Assembly (NCBI RefSeq): GCF_902364365.1
Contig: NZ_CABJDN010000004.1
Location: 62,001-126,000 of the forward strand
Reading direction: 5' to 3'
From: Bacteroides intestinalis
GTDB lineage: Bacteria; Bacteroidota; Bacteroidia; Bacteroidales; Bacteroidaceae
Length of the DNA: 64,000 nucleotides
The notes beneath the pieces are model-generated. The model was not told where the DNA came from. It did not search any database and saw only the letters and a program-made list of their open reading frames with translations. The translations under genes and the position numbers were made by a program. This document shows positions 61,735-64,000 of the stretch, piece by piece (the stretch's first letter is position 1; each line of letters starts with the position of its first letter).

Positions 61735-62585
61735 GTCCCAAAGATTGTTTCATAAGATAGACGGGCCGCATCCGCATCCGGCAAACAAGCTAAATGATAT
61801 ACAGGTACATTGGTGAGTATAGCATTCAGAACTTCACAGATGGAATCATATAAAGATTCATCATAAGAAAAGGCTGGTGGACACGAAGGATGTAACGAAG
61901 CATAGGCCTCTGCCACAGCCAGTCTTCTAATTTTATTGAACGGTGCTTGTGACAAACGGACACAGGCAGCAAGAGGATAACATTCTTTTTTATAACAAGG
62001 TGTTTTTCCGCTCCAAGGGCTACCCCATACCCATGGCTGTCCATCTGTAATGCGGACAATGGGGCTGTCATCATTCAGTAGTGTGGCTTCTTCTATATTT
62101 TCACGCCATAAGCGTGTATGTGTACTTTTTCCTGTACCGCTTTCGCCCAGAAAGAGTACCGCTTTGCCCTGACATACAATTGTGCTGGTGTGGATGGCGA
62201 CCGTTTGATAAGGCACGGTCATCACGCCATAAGCCATCCAGCAGGCAAAACGTAGTAAACGCGGATCAAGGTTACCCTTTAGGTGGGCTGTACGTCCATT
62301 ATTGTCTACCCATAGTTCCAGTGTTTCTCCCTCTGGAGGAGTAGAATCGAATATATACCCGTTGGCACAGGTTCCAAACCGATTTATGGTTCCGTTAATA
62401 TCGATGCTGTAAAGTATCTCTTTCCAAGCTGGCATTTCACTGTCTACTAGAACGAAACGGAAAGTATCCTCATCTTTATTATTTACCTTGAATACTTCGA
62501 AGCCTGACATTCTATCCATGGTATGCATTAATGTTTCATTTTCTACCTTGATGCGATGTCCGGCAATTAAATAATCTTGTTCCAT
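61722..62585 (-). CDS. HPr-kinase/PEPCK-fold protein (SerK-like)
   Basis: A 287-residue protein with a P-loop GESGTGKST (147-155) after AVLFLG, a Walker-B-like LLNDDSPIV (Asp172/173) and the conserved GSPWSGKTPCYKK. This is the layout of HPr kinase-like proteins that phosphorylate or adenylate peptides or serine in biosynthetic clusters, rather than true HprK, which has an N-terminal regulatory domain and a different signature. Placed between the ABC exporter (5-base gap) and the peptidase (overlap), so all three are one operon. Confidence 0.82.
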   Translation of the reverse strand: MEQDYLIAGHRIKVENETLMHTMDRMSGFEVFKVNNKDEDTFRFVLVDSEMPAWKEILYSIDINGTINRFGTCANGYIFDSTPPEGETLELWVDNNGRTAHLKGNLDPRLLRFACWMAYGVMTVPYQTVAIHTSTIVCQGKAVLFLGESGTGKSTHTRLWRENIEEATLLNDDSPIVRITDGQPWVWGSPWSGKTPCYKKECYPLAACVRLSQAPFNKIRRLAVAEAYASLHPSCPPAFSYDESLYDSICEVLNAILTNVPVYHLACLPDADAARLSYETIFGTCEK

Positions 62586-62590
62586 TTTCT

Positions 62591-64000
62591 TTATTTTTCT
62601 TTAGTATATATATTTCCGCTGTCCAGATCAAATATCCGGTCACAAAAGGCGAGTGAACTTTCACGGTGGGCTATGATGACTATGGTAAGTTCATGGTGTT
62701 GATGAGAGAGTTCTTGCAAGGCATGGTTGATTTCTTGTTCCGTTCGATGGTCTAGTGCTGAAGTTGCTTCATCGAAGAATAGTATTTCCGCTTGTTTATA
62801 TAGTGCACGGGCTATTCCTATCCGTTGTTTTTGTCCGCCGGACAACCGACTGCCAAATTCGCCTAAAGGCGTATCTAATCCTTGCGGTAGATGTTCTGCC
62901 CATTCTTTGAGCTGTACCTGTTCCAAAACGTTCATCACTTTTTTGTAATCCACCTGCACCTGTCCCAGGGCTATATTGGTGGCAAGAGTACCCTCTGTTA
63001 TAAAAATCTCTTGTGGTACATAACCTGCCACTTTATACCATTCTTCCCGATTGTTAACTGTTAACCGTTTTCCGTCTATACGAATTTCCCCACTAATAGG
63101 TTCCAGGAATCCAAGCATCAGATTAAATAAAGTGGATTTGCCTGATCCGCTCGTACCTTGTATGCCTACGCATTCACCACGTTTGATATTCAAATTCAGG
63201 TCTCTAAAAAGTATATGGCCATCCGGAAAAGCAAAACTTACACCACACAATTCAATACCTTGCCTGAAGGTGAAGGGAGATTCCGTTTCCATCTCTTTTT
63301 GCGGTATATCAGCAATTCCTTCGGCTACTATTTCTAGTGTGTGCGAGGCGTTCTGGAGTGTCCCCCAACTATTCAAGATGTTTCGTATGGCAGGTAGCAG
63401 CCGGAAGGCTGCAACAGCAAATACGCCGCTCATCAGTCCAAGGTCTCCACGTCCTGCACCTATCAATAATGCTAATCCGCAGACTATAGCTATTTCCGAT
63501 AAAAATAACGGGAAAAGTTGGTATATTTCCATTCGCAAGCGATTTCGTGTTATAGATTCTATGCCTTGGTCGAAGAAGGAAATTGTGGTATGGAAAGCAT
63601 GTGCTACTTCTAGTTCTGCAAAGCCACGAAAGGCTTCCACTACTGTTCGTAACTGCTTTCGGCGTGCTTCCAGTTCCTCTGTGCCGTAACGACGTAGACG
63701 TTTTCGTACTAATCCTACATATCCTCCGGCCAGTGGCAGGAATGCGGCACAGAGTAAAAGTCCTGCAATTGGTTCCCATATTACAAGTGCCGATACCATC
63801 AGTAGTACAAGCACCGAATCACTCACTATGCGAAAGACGGGGGCCAATACGCATAAACTGAATGTGTAACACACATAATTCACTTCGTGCCCCAGTTGCA
63901 GGCTACTCGTACCTTTCAGGAAAAGTAGTCCCCGGCGATAGTAATTCACAAACATTCTTCGGCTAAAATCTCGGTATATATCTAGTAGAAAACGGCTTTG
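62591..64000 (-). CDS. ABC exporter with fused membrane and ATPase domains, 5' end outside window
   Basis: The frame is open to the window edge, so the first part of the membrane domain is missing; the ATG at 63955 is internal. The visible 469 or so residues include the end of the transmembrane domain (helices near LVLLMVSALVIWEPIAGLLLC and EIAIVCGLALLIGAG) and a complete ATPase: Walker A GTSGSGKST, Q-loop GYVPQEIF, signature LSGGQKQRIGIARAL, Walker B EILFFDEATSALD, and the switch histidine IIAHRESS. No peptidase C39 domain can be judged because the N-terminus is absent. Exports a peptide or lipid-linked product. Confidence 0.92.
   Translation of the reverse strand, partial: QSRFLLDIYRDFSRRMFVNYYRRGLLFLKGTSSLQLGHEVNYVCYTFSLCVLAPVFRIVSDSVLVLLMVSALVIWEPIAGLLLCAAFLPLAGGYVGLVRKRLRRYGTEELEARRKQLRTVVEAFRGFAELEVAHAFHTTISFFDQGIESITRNRLRMEIYQLFPLFLSEIAIVCGLALLIGAGRGDLGLMSGVFAVAAFRLLPAIRNILNSWGTLQNASHTLEIVAEGIADIPQKEMETESPFTFRQGIELCGVSFAFPDGHILFRDLNLNIKRGECVGIQGTSGSGKSTLFNLMLGFLEPISGEIRIDGKRLTVNNREEWYKVAGYVPQEIFITEGTLATNIALGQVQVDYKKVMNVLEQVQLKEWAEHLPQGLDTPLGEFGSRLSGGQKQRIGIARALYKQAEILFFDEATSALDHRTEQEINHALQELSHQHHELTIVIIAHRESSLAFCDRIFDLDSGNIYTKEK

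Noticed and set aside
61722..62585. True HPr kinase/phosphorylase (HprK)
   Set aside because: The N-terminal domain and length do not fit and the gene is embedded in an exporter operon rather than with PTS genes.

Overview
This window is Bacteroidota chromosome and almost certainly Bacteroides or a close relative. The evidence is two SusC/SusD pairs, an ECF sigma/FecR pair, a porU-porV pair, a DUF6377-type regulator, M56-TonB proteins, many TlpA and glycoside hydrolase genes, and promoters of the Bacteroidota type (TAnnTTTG, sometimes with TTTG 19-20 bases upstream). Shine-Dalgarno sequences are mostly absent. I found no tRNA, rRNA, insertion sequence, prophage or CRISPR array. The species cannot be fixed from the sequence alone.

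Layout. 1-3100: end of porU, porV (type IX secretion) and a retropepsin-like lipid- or periplasm-directed protein. 3100-4300: a gene-poor stretch with a palindromic repeat, a 22-bp-period array and a minus-strand structured RNA that fits 6S RNA. 4305-12500: DUF6377 regulator, SusC/SusD pair and a secreted histidine acid phosphatase (phytase-like). 12685-16800: ispF, a phosphoesterase, a Gfo/Idh oxidoreductase, thiD and a ThiE/TenI-like gene. 16926-20290: minus-strand thiamin operon thiE-thiC-thi4 behind a TPP riboswitch. 20339-23900: an ExoX-C-like protein, a phosphate-selective-type porin and a second phosphoesterase. 23941-30966: housekeeping genes mnmA, an S8 protease, xseA, xseB, ilvE, trmB and mrp. 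31049-34788: TlpA protein, M56-TonB sensor and BlaI repressor. 34913-54067: a polysaccharide utilisation locus with ECF sigma, FecR, STN-type SusC, SusD, GH105, GH2, GH109, then (after an antisense TlpA gene) an SGNH hydrolase, GH92 and GH20. 54084-59054: TolC-HlyD-permease-permease exporter with no ATPase gene. 59172-64000: coiled-coil membrane protein, nucleotidyltransferase, S24/S26-like peptidase, HPr-kinase-like protein and a truncated ABC exporter, resembling a peptide maturation and export cluster.

How the parts work together. Thiamin genes split into a riboswitch-controlled operon that makes both halves of thiamin, using a Thi4 with histidine rather than the sacrificial cysteine, and a separate thiD/ThiE-like pair. 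The PUL couples outer-membrane glycan import to trans-envelope signalling through the STN domain, FecR and the sigma factor. The BlaI/M56 system appears to share a 15-bp palindromic operator, placed identically on the -7 box, with the distant TlpA gene at 47144-49045.

The most unusual DNA-level feature is a set of intergenic inverted repeats whose arms are themselves built from short degenerate tandem units (9 bp at three loci, 11 bp at two loci, 22 bp alternating at one). They are not explained by terminators or coding sequence.
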